A stretch of DNA of 27,056 nucleotides from CTSOIL-112 sp049291875 (GTDB taxonomy: Bacteria > Pseudomonadota > Gammaproteobacteria > Burkholderiales > Burkholderiaceae), in contig JBATQE010000057.1 of NCBI GenBank assembly GCA_049291875.1, positions 1 through 27,056 of the forward strand. The letters run 5' to 3'. Shown piece by piece: positions 7,426-15,430 of the stretch. The notes below the pieces were generated by a model. The model saw only the letters and a program-made list of their open reading frames with translations. It searched no databases and had not been told where the DNA came from. The first letter of the stretch is position 1. Every line of letters begins with the position of its first letter. A program made the position numbers and the translations under genes.

Positions 7426-8769
7426 ATGAAGTACGCTCGTTTAGAGGATTTTCTTGATTATGTCGCCCAGCGCGATCCGAACCAGCCCGAATTTTTGCAG
7501 GCGGTGAAAGAGGTGATGGGCAGCCTGTGGCCGTTTATCGAGCAAAATCCGCAGTATGCCAGTGATGCGATTTTGGAACGGTTAATCGAGCCTGAACGTG
7601 CGATTCAATTTCGTGTGGCGTGGGTGGACGATGCGGGGCAAACGCAAGTCAATCGTGCGTTTCGGATTCAACACAGCAATGCGCTCGGCCCGTTCAAAGG
7701 CGGTATGCGCTTTCACCCGTCGGTGAATTTATCGATTTTGAAATTTTTGGCGTTTGAACAAACATTTAAAAATGCCTTGACCACGCTGCCGATGGGCGGT
7801 GGTAAAGGCGGCTCGGATTTTGACCCGAAAGGCAAATCCGATGGCGAGGTGATGCGTTTTTGCCAAGCCTTGATGGCCGAACTGTATCGTCACATTGGCC
7901 CGAATACCGACGTGCCGGCGGGTGATATTGGTGTCGGCGCGCGTGAAGTCGGCTATATGACCGGCTATATGAAAAAATTCTCGAACGATACCGGCAGCGT
8001 GTTCACCGGAAAAGGCTTGAGTTTTGGCGGCTCGCTCATGCGACCCGAAGCAACGGGCTACGGCACCGTGTATTTCACCCAAGAAATGCTGCTGCACCGA
8101 GGCGATAGCCTCGTGGGTAAAACCGTGGCGATTTCCGGCTCGGGTAATGTCGCGCAGTACGCCTGTGAAAAAGCCATGCAATTGGGCGCAAAGGTGCTCA
8201 CGCTGTCTGACTCGGGCGGTACGCTGTTTGTGGTGCAGGGCATGACGCCGGAGTTGTTGGCAGAGCTAATGACATTTAAAAATGTACAGCGCGGGCGTTT
8301 AGCTGATTTTGCGCAAGCGCATGGTTTGACGTTTGAGGCGGGTAAACGACCGTGGCACCATGCGGTGGATATTGCCTTGCCGTGTGCGACGCAGAACGAA
8401 TTGGACGAGCAAGATGCACAAACCCTGATCGCCAACGGCGTGCTGTGCGTGGCCGAAGGGGCGAATATGCCGTCTACCTTAGGCGCGGTCGATGCGTTTA
8501 TCCATGCGGGTGTTCTATTCGCTCCGGGTAAAGCGTCCAATGCGGGCGGCGTCGCCACCTCGGGGCTGGAAATGTCGCAAAATGCCATGCGCCTGTCGTG
8601 GACGGCGGCGGAAGTGGATGCGAAACTGCATATAATCATGAAAGACATTCACCAAAACTGTATTCGCTACGGCACACGCGCCGATGGCTCGGTGAATTAT
8701 GTCGATGGTGCGAATATCGCGGGTTTTGTCAAAGTGGCGCAAGCGATGGCGGAGCAGGGGGTTTATTGA
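7426..8769 (+). CDS. gdhA: NADP-type glutamate dehydrogenase GdhA
   Basis: Converts 2-oxoglutarate and ammonium to glutamate with NADPH. The protein is 447 aa, the length of the hexameric NADP-dependent small-subunit class. Visible landmarks are the substrate-binding stretch GPFKGGMRFHP, the catalytic lysine K127 in PMGGGKGGSDF, DVPAGDIGVGAREVGYM, and the Rossmann motif in the second domain (VAISGSGNVAQYA). The ending contains NAGGVATSGLEMSQN, typical of the family. ATG 7426 is the only sensible start; its ribosome site is weak (GAAAGA). It uses the 2-oxoglutarate that the SucA complex also consumes. A hairpin at 8825-8846 may terminate it. Confidence 0.97.
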   Translation: MKYARLEDFLDYVAQRDPNQPEFLQAVKEVMGSLWPFIEQNPQYASDAILERLIEPERAIQFRVAWVDDAGQTQVNRAFRIQHSNALGPFKGGMRFHPSVNLSILKFLAFEQTFKNALTTLPMGGGKGGSDFDPKGKSDGEVMRFCQALMAELYRHIGPNTDVPAGDIGVGAREVGYMTGYMKKFSNDTGSVFTGKGLSFGGSLMRPEATGYGTVYFTQEMLLHRGDSLVGKTVAISGSGNVAQYACEKAMQLGAKVLTLSDSGGTLFVVQGMTPELLAELMTFKNVQRGRLADFAQAHGLTFEAGKRPWHHAVDIALPCATQNELDEQDAQTLIANGVLCVAEGANMPSTLGAVDAFIHAGVLFAPGKASNAGGVATSGLEMSQNAMRLSWTAAEVDAKLHIIMKDIHQNCIRYGTRADGSVNYVDGANIAGFVKVAQAMAEQGVY

Positions 8770-8824
8770 TGGGATCGGTCGGGTTTGAATGGCGGGGTTA
8801 TTTCCGTTAAACTTGGTCAACCGC

Positions 8825-8846
8825 AGGGGCGCATGATTGCGCCTCT
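8825..8846 (+). terminator. Hairpin after gdhA, possible terminator
   Basis: AGGGGCGC at 8825-8832 and GCGCCTCT at 8839-8846 pair over 8 bp with one G-U, loop of 6. Only a weak T-rich tail (ATTCATT) follows, so termination is plausible but not certain. Confidence 0.45.
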
Positions 8847-8946
8847 ATTCATTGAAGATGGGTCATAGCATGGTTGATGGCTGTGCATTAAAATATGACG
8901 ATTTGCGGTAAAATGCGCATCTTTGTCGCTTTTTTCTTAGGTGTTC

Positions 8947-9918
8947 ATGCCCCATTCCGACCCGCATTTTTCTAAATATACCCAGCATCAGCGTATCGTG
9001 GCGTTCGCAGGAGCGGTGTTGGGGGCGGTACTGTTCTCAAACAAGGCGATTCTGGCGAAACTGATGTATCGCGAGGGTGCGGATGCGCTGGATACGATCA
9101 CGCTGCGTATGGCGTTTGCCTTTCCGTTGTTTTTTGCGTTGGCGGTGTGGGTGCATTTCACCGATCACGAACACGCGGATTATCGGCTGACGCGGCGCGA
9201 TGTGTGGCAAGTTTTGGTGGTCGGCTTTGTCGGCTATTATCTATCGAGTATGCTTGATTTCACCGGTTTGCAGTTTATTTCTACGGGTTTGGAGCGGTTG
9301 TTGCTGTTTCTCACGCCGTCCTTGGTACTGATTATTTCACGCTTGTTTTTGGGCAAGTCAGTGGATGTGCAGCAGTGGTGGGCGATGATTTTGGCGTACC
9401 TTGGTATCGTTCTGATGTTTGTGCATGAGGTGAATTTCGGCGGATCGAATGTGGCGCTGGGCGCGAGTTTGGTGTTTGGCAGTGCGCTGTCGTATGCGAT
9501 TTATCTGCTGATGACCGGTGAGCTGGTGAAACATTTGGGCACAATGCGCTTGGTGGCGTATGCGATGATGATTTCAACGGCGTGTTGCGTGGTACAGTAT
9601 GCGTTGCTGCGCGATTGGGGGCATTTGCGTGAGCTATTGGCCACGCATCCTCGTATGGTGTGGTATTCGGTGCTGATTGCGGCGTTGAGTACGTTTGCGC
9701 CGGTGCTGTTGACCATGTTTGCGGTGGCGCGGCTCGGCTCGCCGATCGTCTCGCAGATCGGGATGATGGGGCCGATTTCGATGCTCGGTTTGGGCTTTTG
9801 GTTTTTGGGCGAGCCGATTACGTGGATCCAATTGGCGGGTACGGTTTTGGTATTGATGGGCATGGCTTTGGTGGGGCGCGTGGCGACGCGCAAAATCACC
9901 GCGCCGGCGCACAGATAG
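8947..9918 (+). CDS. EamA/DMT-family inner-membrane transporter
   Basis: A 323-aa protein with about ten hydrophobic helices arranged as two EamA repeats. The first spans about residues 18-150 and contains SNKAILAKLMYREG near its start. The second spans about 165-310 and ends with FWFLGEPITWIQLAGTVLVL, the typical closing segment of drug/metabolite transporters. The substrate is unknown; the family exports amino acids, metabolites or drugs. ATG 8947 is preferred over the in-frame GTG at 8941, since AGG lies a few bases upstream. It ends 19 bases before the rimO start on the same strand, so the two may be co-transcribed; no functional link between them is known. Confidence 0.88.
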   Translation: MPHSDPHFSKYTQHQRIVAFAGAVLGAVLFSNKAILAKLMYREGADALDTITLRMAFAFPLFFALAVWVHFTDHEHADYRLTRRDVWQVLVVGFVGYYLSSMLDFTGLQFISTGLERLLLFLTPSLVLIISRLFLGKSVDVQQWWAMILAYLGIVLMFVHEVNFGGSNVALGASLVFGSALSYAIYLLMTGELVKHLGTMRLVAYAMMISTACCVVQYALLRDWGHLRELLATHPRMVWYSVLIAALSTFAPVLLTMFAVARLGSPIVSQIGMMGPISMLGLGFWFLGEPITWIQLAGTVLVLMGMALVGRVATRKITAPAHR

Positions 9919-9937
9919 AATGAGATAGGTGTTGAAT

Positions 9938-11308
9938 ATGAATCAGACAAACAATTCGGGCAGTGCGCCTAAAGTGGGTTTTGTGTCTTTGGGTTGTCCG
10001 AAGGCGTTGGTGGACTCCGAGGATATTTTGACCAAGCTCAAAGTTGAGGGCTACGAAATTGCGCCGTCGTATGAGGGGGCGGATTTGGTGGTGGTCAACA
10101 CCTGCGGTTTTATCGACAGCGCGGTGCAGGAGTCGCTCGACGCGATTGGCGAAGCGTTGCACGAAAACGGTAAGGTAGTGGTGACCGGCTGTCTCGGTGC
10201 GCGTACGGATGCGAACGGCGGCAATTTGGTGCAAACCTTGCATCCGAAAGTATTGGCGGTGACCGGCCCGCACGCAAGCAATGAGGTGCTGGACGCGGTG
10301 CATCTGCATTTGCCGAAACCGCACGATCCGTTCACCGATTTGGTGCCACCGCAGGGGGTGAAACTTACGCCGAAGCATTATGCGTATTTGAAAATCTCTG
10401 AGGGTTGTAACCACCGTTGTACATTCTGCATCATCCCGTCGCTGCGCGGTGATTTGGTCAGCCGTCCGATTGGCGAGGTGATGCGCGAGGCGGAAAAGCT
10501 GGTCAACGCGGGCGTGAAGGAGTTGCTCGTGGTGTCGCAGGACACCAGCGCGTATGGCGTGGACATCAAATACCGCACGGGTTTTGTCAACGGTCGTCCG
10601 GTGAAAACCCACATGCAGACGTTGGCCGAGGAATTGGCGCAGTTGGGCGTGTGGGTGCGTATGCATTATGTGTATCCGTATCCGCATGTGGACAATGTGA
10701 TTGAACTGATGAATGCGACGGCGGTCAATGGCTACGGGCGGGTGTTGCCCTATCTGGACGTGCCGTTCCAGCACGCGCATCCGCGCGTACTCAAGGCAAT
10801 GAAGCGTCCGGCGAGCAGTGAAAAAACGCTCGAACGCATTCAAGCATGGCGCGCGCAGTGTCCTGATTTGACCATTCGTTCGACCTTTATTGCCGGTTTT
10901 CCGTCGGAAACGGAAGCGGAGTTCCAGTATCTGCTCGACTTTTTGGACGAAGCGCAACTGGACCGCGTGGGCTGCTTTGCCTATTCGCCGGTGGAGGGCG
11001 CAACCGCGAATCAGATCGAAGGTGCATTACCCGATGAGGTGCGTGAGGAGCGCGTGGCGCGATTCATGGAGAAACAGCAGGGCCTCAGCACGGCGCGGCT
11101 GGCGCAGAAAGTCGGCTCGGTGCAAACGGTACTGGTGGATGAAGTGGACGAGGACGGTGCGATTGCACGCTCAATGGCCGATGCGCCGGAAATTGACGGT
11201 TTGGTCTATATTGATTACACCGAGGAGCCTTTGCAGGTCGGTCAGTTTGTGGATGTGAAAATTCACAGCAGTGATGAGTACGATTTGTGGGGAACTGTGG
11301 TGGTGTGA
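9938..11308 (+). CDS. rimO: Ribosomal protein uS12 methylthiotransferase RimO
   Basis: A radical-SAM enzyme that methylthiolates the conserved aspartate of ribosomal protein S12 (Asp88/89 in E. coli). The MTTase domain has C20 (SLGCPKALVDSE), C56 (NTCGFIDSA) and C85 (TGCLGAR). The radical-SAM cluster is C157-x3-C161-x2-C164 (GCNHRCTFC), and a TRAM domain fills the last 60 residues or so. PKALVDSE after the first cysteine separates RimO from MiaB. ATG 9938 has AGGTG six bases upstream; the in-frame GTG at 9929 is less likely. Length is 456 aa. It is the second methylthiotransferase in the window, after miaB. Confidence 0.97.
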   Translation: MNQTNNSGSAPKVGFVSLGCPKALVDSEDILTKLKVEGYEIAPSYEGADLVVVNTCGFIDSAVQESLDAIGEALHENGKVVVTGCLGARTDANGGNLVQTLHPKVLAVTGPHASNEVLDAVHLHLPKPHDPFTDLVPPQGVKLTPKHYAYLKISEGCNHRCTFCIIPSLRGDLVSRPIGEVMREAEKLVNAGVKELLVVSQDTSAYGVDIKYRTGFVNGRPVKTHMQTLAEELAQLGVWVRMHYVYPYPHVDNVIELMNATAVNGYGRVLPYLDVPFQHAHPRVLKAMKRPASSEKTLERIQAWRAQCPDLTIRSTFIAGFPSETEAEFQYLLDFLDEAQLDRVGCFAYSPVEGATANQIEGALPDEVREERVARFMEKQQGLSTARLAQKVGSVQTVLVDEVDEDGAIARSMADAPEIDGLVYIDYTEEPLQVGQFVDVKIHSSDEYDLWGTVVV

Positions 11309-11350
11309 GTTTTATCACCGTTTCTATTTCTATAAATAATCCAATGGGTC

Positions 11351-11406
11351 ATTGCGGGCTTGACCCGCAATCTCTCTGTGAGGAGATGCCGTATCAAGTA
11401 CGGCAT
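11351..11406. repeat. Paired extragenic palindromes (REP/BIME-like)
   Basis: Two stems lie between the convergent rimO and ACBP genes. The first is ATTGCGGG (11351-11358) with CCCGCAAT (11364-11371), and the second is ATGCCGTA (11386-11393) with TACGGCAT (11399-11406). Both have 5-base loops, CTTGA and TCAAG, which are reverse complements, so the units face each other. There is no T-run. Confidence 0.65.
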
Positions 11407-11431
11407 GCCCCGTGGTTTGTGTTACTCGGAT

Positions 11432-11698
11432 TTAATTGTCCTGCTCAACCAAACGATTGACCAAATCAACATAGCTTTGCATGGCATCTTCTTTCGATGT
11501 GCCGCTCAGTGCCGCCCATGCATCGTATTTGGCGCGGGCAACAAATTCGGTCATGCCGGGGCGATTGCCATCGGCATCGCCATCGGTGGCCTGTTTGAAA
11601 TTGGCATACAAAGCCAATAAATCAAAATTACCCGGTTTTTCGCTCAGATTTTTCACCGCGACTTGCGCGGTTTCGAATTGCTCGGTGATGGTGCTCAT
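11432..11698 (-). CDS. Acyl-CoA-binding protein (ACBP)
   Basis: A small soluble four-helix protein (88 aa) that binds long-chain acyl-CoA in the cytoplasm. The family pattern is clear: F-x2-A near the start, LSEKPGNFDLLALYANFKQA, TDGD, NRPGMTEFVARAKYDAW and an ending in YVDLVNRL. The ligand-contact tyrosine and lysine in LYANFKQ and AKYDAW are present. ATG 11698 has AAAGGA at good spacing; the frame is open upstream to 11731 without family similarity. It is monocistronic, divergent from ftsB and convergent with rimO. ACBP is universal in eukaryotes and patchy in bacteria. Confidence 0.92.
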   Translation of the reverse strand: MSTITEQFETAQVAVKNLSEKPGNFDLLALYANFKQATDGDADGNRPGMTEFVARAKYDAWAALSGTSKEDAMQSYVDLVNRLVEQDN

Positions 11699-11907
11699 GT
11701 GTGTCCTTTCAATTTTTAGGATTTTTATCATAGCATGGTTTGTATTGAAAAATCTTAAAAAATAATACGGCCGTGCTTTTTATTGATTTTCTATCGGAAA
11801 AGGTATGGCAAATTGGGTGGAATAGGTGCGTACAGGCGCAAGTTGTGCGACAATTCGGCAACGAACGTTTTGCCGCGTTTTTGTTCTGATTCCCTTTGAG
11901 GCTTTTG

Positions 11908-12342
11908 ATGAAACGTCTACCTTTGTTTTTATTCCTTGCGTTGTGCGGTCTGTCCGTGTCGCTGGCTTTTGGCTGGTGGCAGGTGTATCAGACTAAAAAG
12001 CAAATCGAGGTACAACTGAAACAAAATCAGGAGCTGATTTATCGCAATGCCGCTTTGCAAGCAGAAATTCAGGATTTAAAAAGCAGTCAGGATGCGGTAC
12101 AGGAACGCGCGCGCCTGCAACTGGGGATGATTAAGCGCAATGAGGTGTTTGTGCAGGTGATGGATCAGCCGTCAACAGTTCAGCCGGGCGCATCGAATCC
12201 TCAAAATCAGCAAGCAGCCACTGCAGCAGCCACCGCTGCATCAGCGGCACAAAACAATGCCCAAGCTAACCCGCAAACGAGCGCCCAGCCGAACGCTCCA
12301 TCCGCTGCTGAGCAGAATTCCGAAGCAAAAAAACCGCAGTAA
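11908..12342 (+). CDS. ftsB: Cell division protein FtsB (septum initiator family) with Ala/Gln/Pro-rich tail
   Basis: A small bitopic inner-membrane protein of the FtsQ-FtsL-FtsB divisome subcomplex. It has one transmembrane helix at about residues 5-23, a coiled coil at about 28-62 (KKQIEVQLKQNQELIYRNAA), and the FtsB motif near 68-87 (VQERARLQLGMIKRNEVFVQ). The last 50 or so residues are low-complexity and rich in Ala, Gln, Asn and Pro, beyond the core length of E. coli FtsB (about 103 aa). ATG 11908 has GAGG six bases upstream. The stop codon lies inside the loop of the terminator at 12328-12355. In many beta-proteobacteria ftsB follows eno; here eno is absent. Confidence 0.85.
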   Translation: MKRLPLFLFLALCGLSVSLAFGWWQVYQTKKQIEVQLKQNQELIYRNAALQAEIQDLKSSQDAVQERARLQLGMIKRNEVFVQVMDQPSTVQPGASNPQNQQAATAAATAASAAQNNAQANPQTSAQPNAPSAAEQNSEAKKPQ

Positions 12343-12355
12343 TCTGCGGTTTTTT
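12328..12355. terminator. Bidirectional terminator shared by ftsB and hslO
   Basis: AAAAAACCGCAG at 12328-12339 and CTGCGGTTTTTT at 12344-12355 form a perfect stem with a TAAT loop, giving a GC core with a T-run on either strand. It lies between the ends of the convergent ftsB and hslO genes, and the ftsB stop codon forms most of the loop. Confidence 0.85.
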
Positions 12356-12389
12356 ATGTATAAGCATTTGTTAATACACTTAAATGCAA

Positions 12390-13313
12390 TCAATGTAATT
12401 GCGAAGTGGGTTCCACATTCGGATCAAACAGCGCGCGTACCTGCTCCGCTGTGAGCTCATAGGTTTGACCGCAGAAATCGCAGCTGACTTCCACATGGTT
12501 TTGCTCGCTGAGCATGTCCAATGCCTCGTCTTCTCCGAGCATTTTCAGCATATCCGTGACTTTTTGCGGTGAGCAGGTGCAACCGAATTGTACATTTTGC
12601 TCGGTGCTGTGTTCCAGCGGGTATTGCCAAAACAGGCGGTGCATGAGCGTATCGGCTTCGGTGTTCAGCAGTTCATCCGCACCTACGGTTTTAACGATGG
12701 AGCACAACTCGTCCCAGACGTGCAGATTTTGCGATTCGTTTTGCACACCGCCGTGCAGTGGTAATTTTTGCAACAAAATTCCGGCGCAACTGTGGCTGTT
12801 CGCCGCCAATTCAATGTGTGTGTCCAATTGCTCGGAGGCGCTCATATAGTGCATCAAAATTTCGGCGATGGTTTCACCGTGCAACGGTACGATCCCTTGG
12901 TACGGCTGTTGGCCGGGTTGGCGCTCGTTCGGATCAAGCGTGATGGCAAAACGTGCGTTGCCGTTTTGATTCAGCAGCGTTTGTAAATCCATTGGTGCAT
13001 CGATATTGGCGTTTTCAGCCACTTTTGCGGTCGCGCGGATGGTCAGATCGGAGCGGCATTCAACCACCAGCAATTGAATTGGACCGTCGCCGTGAATCTG
13101 CATAATCATCGAGCCGTCAAATTTCAGATTGGCCGAGAGCAGGGTGCAGGCGGCGGTCATTTGGCCGAGAATTTCGGTCACGACGGCGGGATAAGCACGC
13201 TTTTTCGCGGTGTGCGCGATGGTGCGCCACGTATGGGGCAATTGCACCAATTCGCCTTTCACGGGCGCGTTGGCAAAGAGGAAGCGGTATAAAGTATCGG
13301 TCGGTAGTGTCAT
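12390..13313 (-). CDS. hslO: Redox-regulated chaperone Hsp33
   Basis: A cytoplasmic holdase activated by oxidants such as HOCl and by oxidative heat stress. The C-terminal zinc switch is complete: C245-x-C247 (FGCTCSP) and C278-x2-C281 (VSCDFCGQ). The N-terminal domain shows the family stretches TLLSANLKFDGSMIMQIHGD and GIVPLHGETIAEILMHY. Length 307 aa is slightly above E. coli Hsp33 (about 292). ATG 13313 is used, although no clear Shine-Dalgarno is visible. It is divergent from earP (90 bp between starts) and convergent with ftsB through a shared terminator. With the rcl genes it points to a cell exposed to oxidative or hypochlorous stress. Confidence 0.96.
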   Translation of the reverse strand: MTLPTDTLYRFLFANAPVKGELVQLPHTWRTIAHTAKKRAYPAVVTEILGQMTAACTLLSANLKFDGSMIMQIHGDGPIQLLVVECRSDLTIRATAKVAENANIDAPMDLQTLLNQNGNARFAITLDPNERQPGQQPYQGIVPLHGETIAEILMHYMSASEQLDTHIELAANSHSCAGILLQKLPLHGGVQNESQNLHVWDELCSIVKTVGADELLNTEADTLMHRLFWQYPLEHSTEQNVQFGCTCSPQKVTDMLKMLGEDEALDMLSEQNHVEVSCDFCGQTYELTAEQVRALFDPNVEPTSQLH

Positions 13314-13403
13314 GTTTGTTAAAATGGGCGCTGTTTAAAAATTTTCAAGGCTGTATTCTACGCGACTCTGTATGGTTGTGCGTGCGTGTCTTTTGGGTGA
13401 ACA

Positions 13404-14537
13404 ATGCGAATCGATTTGTTTTGTCGGGTGATTGATAACTGGGGCGATGCGGGTGTATGTTGGCGCTTGGCACGGCAATTGGTGCGCGAGCGCGGGGCGC
13501 AGGTGCGGTTGTGGATCGACCAGCCTGATGTGTTGTCCGCATGGCAATATGAATTGTCGGTGTTGCCGACGCTGCAGATATGCGCGTGGAACGACACGGT
13601 GAGCTGGTCTGAAATCACGCCGGCTGACGCGGTGATTGAGGCGTTTGCCTGCGATATTCCCGCAGAATACGTGCGCAATATGGCTCAGGCTGAAATAAAA
13701 CCGCGTTGGTTGAATTTGGAATACCTCAGCGCCGAGGCGTGGGTCGAAGGCGCACATCTGTTACCATCACCGCAGTCGGGCGGTTTGACCAAACGGTTCT
13801 TTTTCCCCGGGTTTACTGAGAAGACCGGCGGATTACTGCGAGAACGAGATTTGTTGACCGTGCGTGATCGCTTTGTAGCGCAATACCCGCGTTATTGGTC
13901 GGATGTGACGGGGTTTGAATGTGCTGACGATGCGCTGGTGATCAGCCTGTTTGGCTACGAAGAGATGCCGTTGCAGGCGTGGTTGCCTGCCTTGATTGAG
14001 GGTGAAACGCCTGTGCAATTGGCGGTGACGGCGGGCAAAGCGAGTGAGGCGCTCAAGCGGGCTTGGAGCGCGTTAAATTTACCTCAAAGCAATGCGGCGC
14101 AATGGCAAGCGGGACAATTAAACGTGCGCTTTTTGCCCATGCTGTCACAGGGCGAATACGACCAACTGTTGTGGAGCGCGGACATCAATATGGTGCGCGG
14201 CGAGGACAGTCTCGTGCGTGCACTGTGGGCGGGCAAGCCGTTGGTGTGGGACATTTATAAGCAGGATGACGGCGCGCATTGGGAGAAACTCAAGGCATTC
14301 ACGCAGATGTATGGTGCTTCGACAGATGAGGCTGTGGTTCCAATCAATACAGATTTGATGTTGAGTTGGAACGACGCTCAGATCAGTGCCTCCGTATTGG
14401 CTGCTCAGTGGGTGCGCTACGTTAATGCCATGCCCCAACTCAGACAGCATGCGCACAACGTGGCAGCATATTTGGCACAGCAAGATGATCTGGTCACGCA
14501 GTTGATTCAATGTTTATCCGTGGCTGAAAAACCATAG
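13404..14537 (+). CDS. earP: EF-P arginine rhamnosyltransferase EarP (DUF2331)
   Basis: A GT-B glycosyltransferase that transfers rhamnose from dTDP-beta-L-rhamnose to Arg32 of EF-P. The N-terminus has the diagnostic RVIDNWGDAGVCWRLARQL with the catalytic-region aspartates D11 and D15. The C-terminal domain has MVRGEDSLVRALWAGKPLVW, with E267 and D268 matching the conserved Glu-Asp pair of the family. Length 377 aa is typical. ATG 13404 is preceded by GGGTG. It lies 155 bases upstream of efp on the same strand, the usual beta- and gamma-proteobacterial arrangement. A TATAAT box in that gap suggests efp also has its own promoter. Confidence 0.95.
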   Translation: MRIDLFCRVIDNWGDAGVCWRLARQLVRERGAQVRLWIDQPDVLSAWQYELSVLPTLQICAWNDTVSWSEITPADAVIEAFACDIPAEYVRNMAQAEIKPRWLNLEYLSAEAWVEGAHLLPSPQSGGLTKRFFFPGFTEKTGGLLRERDLLTVRDRFVAQYPRYWSDVTGFECADDALVISLFGYEEMPLQAWLPALIEGETPVQLAVTAGKASEALKRAWSALNLPQSNAAQWQAGQLNVRFLPMLSQGEYDQLLWSADINMVRGEDSLVRALWAGKPLVWDIYKQDDGAHWEKLKAFTQMYGASTDEAVVPINTDLMLSWNDAQISASVLAAQWVRYVNAMPQLRQHAHNVAAYLAQQDDLVTQLIQCLSVAEKP

Positions 14538-14586
14538 TGGCAAGCGAAACGCGCATCGCGTGATGGCTTTATATGGCAAAATGGGC

Positions 14587-14592
14587 TATAAT
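14587..14592 (+). promoter_or_regulatory. Candidate efp -10 element
   Basis: A perfect TATAAT in the earP-efp gap, about 100 bases before the efp start. The -35 region (TGGCTT at 14564-14569) is weak. An efp-specific promoter would allow the abundant EF-P to be made independently of EarP. Confidence 0.45.
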
Positions 14593-14692
14593 GTCACGTT
14601 AATTTTTGGGCGTGGTGACCGTCGTTGAATGTGTACTCAAGCCCATTTGTGTTACATTCCAACTCACCCATTGCAAAAAGGTATTATTGATT

Positions 14693-15253
14693 ATGAAAAC
14701 AGCTCAAGAACTCCGTCAAGGTAATGTATTTATGGTTGACGGCGTTGCCAAAGTCGTATTGAAAACCGAATACAGCCGCTCTGGTCGCTCTGGCGCGGTC
14801 ATCAAAATGAAGATGAAAGACTTGCTGACCGGTGCCGGCTCTGAAGTCGTTTACCGCGCCGATGACAAATTTGACGTACTGATTTTGGACAAAAAATCAG
14901 TGACCTACTCTTACTTTGCCGACCCGATGTACGTATTTATGGATGACGAATACAACCAATACGAAATCGAAGCGGACAGCATGGGCGATGTGCTGAACTA
15001 TCTCGAAGACGGCATGCGCTGCGACGTGGTGTTCTATCAAGACCGTCCTATTTCGGTTGAACCAGACACCATTATCGTGCGCGAAGTGACCTACACCGAG
15101 CCAGCGGTTAAAGGCGACACTTCATCCGGTAAAGTGTTGAAGACCGCTAAATTGGCCACGGGCTTTGAAATTCAAGTGCCGCTGTTCGTTGACACCGGTG
15201 ACAAAATTGAAATCGACACCCGTACCAACGAATACCGTAACCGTGTGAAGTAA
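14693..15253 (+). CDS. efp: Elongation factor P (EarP-type, Arg32)
   Basis: A translation factor that binds between the P and E sites and rescues ribosomes stalled on consecutive prolines. The protein is 186 aa with the three beta-barrel domains of EF-P. The domain-I tip loop reads SRSGRSGA and places arginine at residue 32, the site rhamnosylated by EarP; EpmA/EpmB-type EF-P has lysine there. The start ATG 14693 (MKTAQELRQGNVF) is chosen from family alignment; the frame is open upstream to 14606 with unrelated residues. A strong terminator follows at 15315-15347. Confidence 0.97.
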   Translation: MKTAQELRQGNVFMVDGVAKVVLKTEYSRSGRSGAVIKMKMKDLLTGAGSEVVYRADDKFDVLILDKKSVTYSYFADPMYVFMDDEYNQYEIEADSMGDVLNYLEDGMRCDVVFYQDRPISVEPDTIIVREVTYTEPAVKGDTSSGKVLKTAKLATGFEIQVPLFVDTGDKIEIDTRTNEYRNRVK

Positions 15254-15314
15254 TTCAGTTTATAAGCCCTTGACTGCCTGCGATATGCGAGCAGTTATGT
15301 TTACTGAATGGATA

Positions 15315-15347
15315 AACGCCTGATGAAATCATCAGGCGTTTTGTTTT
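15315..15347 (+). terminator. Rho-independent terminator after efp
   Basis: AACGCCTGATG at 15315-15325 pairs perfectly with CATCAGGCGTT at 15330-15340 (AAAT loop), followed by TTGTTTT. Confidence 0.85.
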
Positions 15348-15379
15348 GAGTCAGTGGAGAAAAGAGTATGAGTGAAAGG

Positions 15380-15409
15380 AAAAAGGATGCGATACTCGCA
15401 TCCTTTTTT
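15380..15409. terminator. Terminator of the type I citrate synthase gene (bidirectional)
   Basis: GGATGCGA at 15385-15392 and TCGCATCC at 15396-15403 pair perfectly around a 3-base loop, flanked by an A-run on the left and a T-run on the right. Read on the minus strand it lies 22 bases after the citrate synthase stop, and it can act in both directions. Confidence 0.8.
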
Positions 15410-15430
15410 GCTTTTCTAACGACTGCTGGC

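Noticed and set aside
9896..10957. Long minus-strand open frame (353 codons) opposite rimO
   Set aside because: It lies wholly over the well-supported rimO gene, has a histidine- and arginine-rich composition typical of antisense frames, and matches no family.
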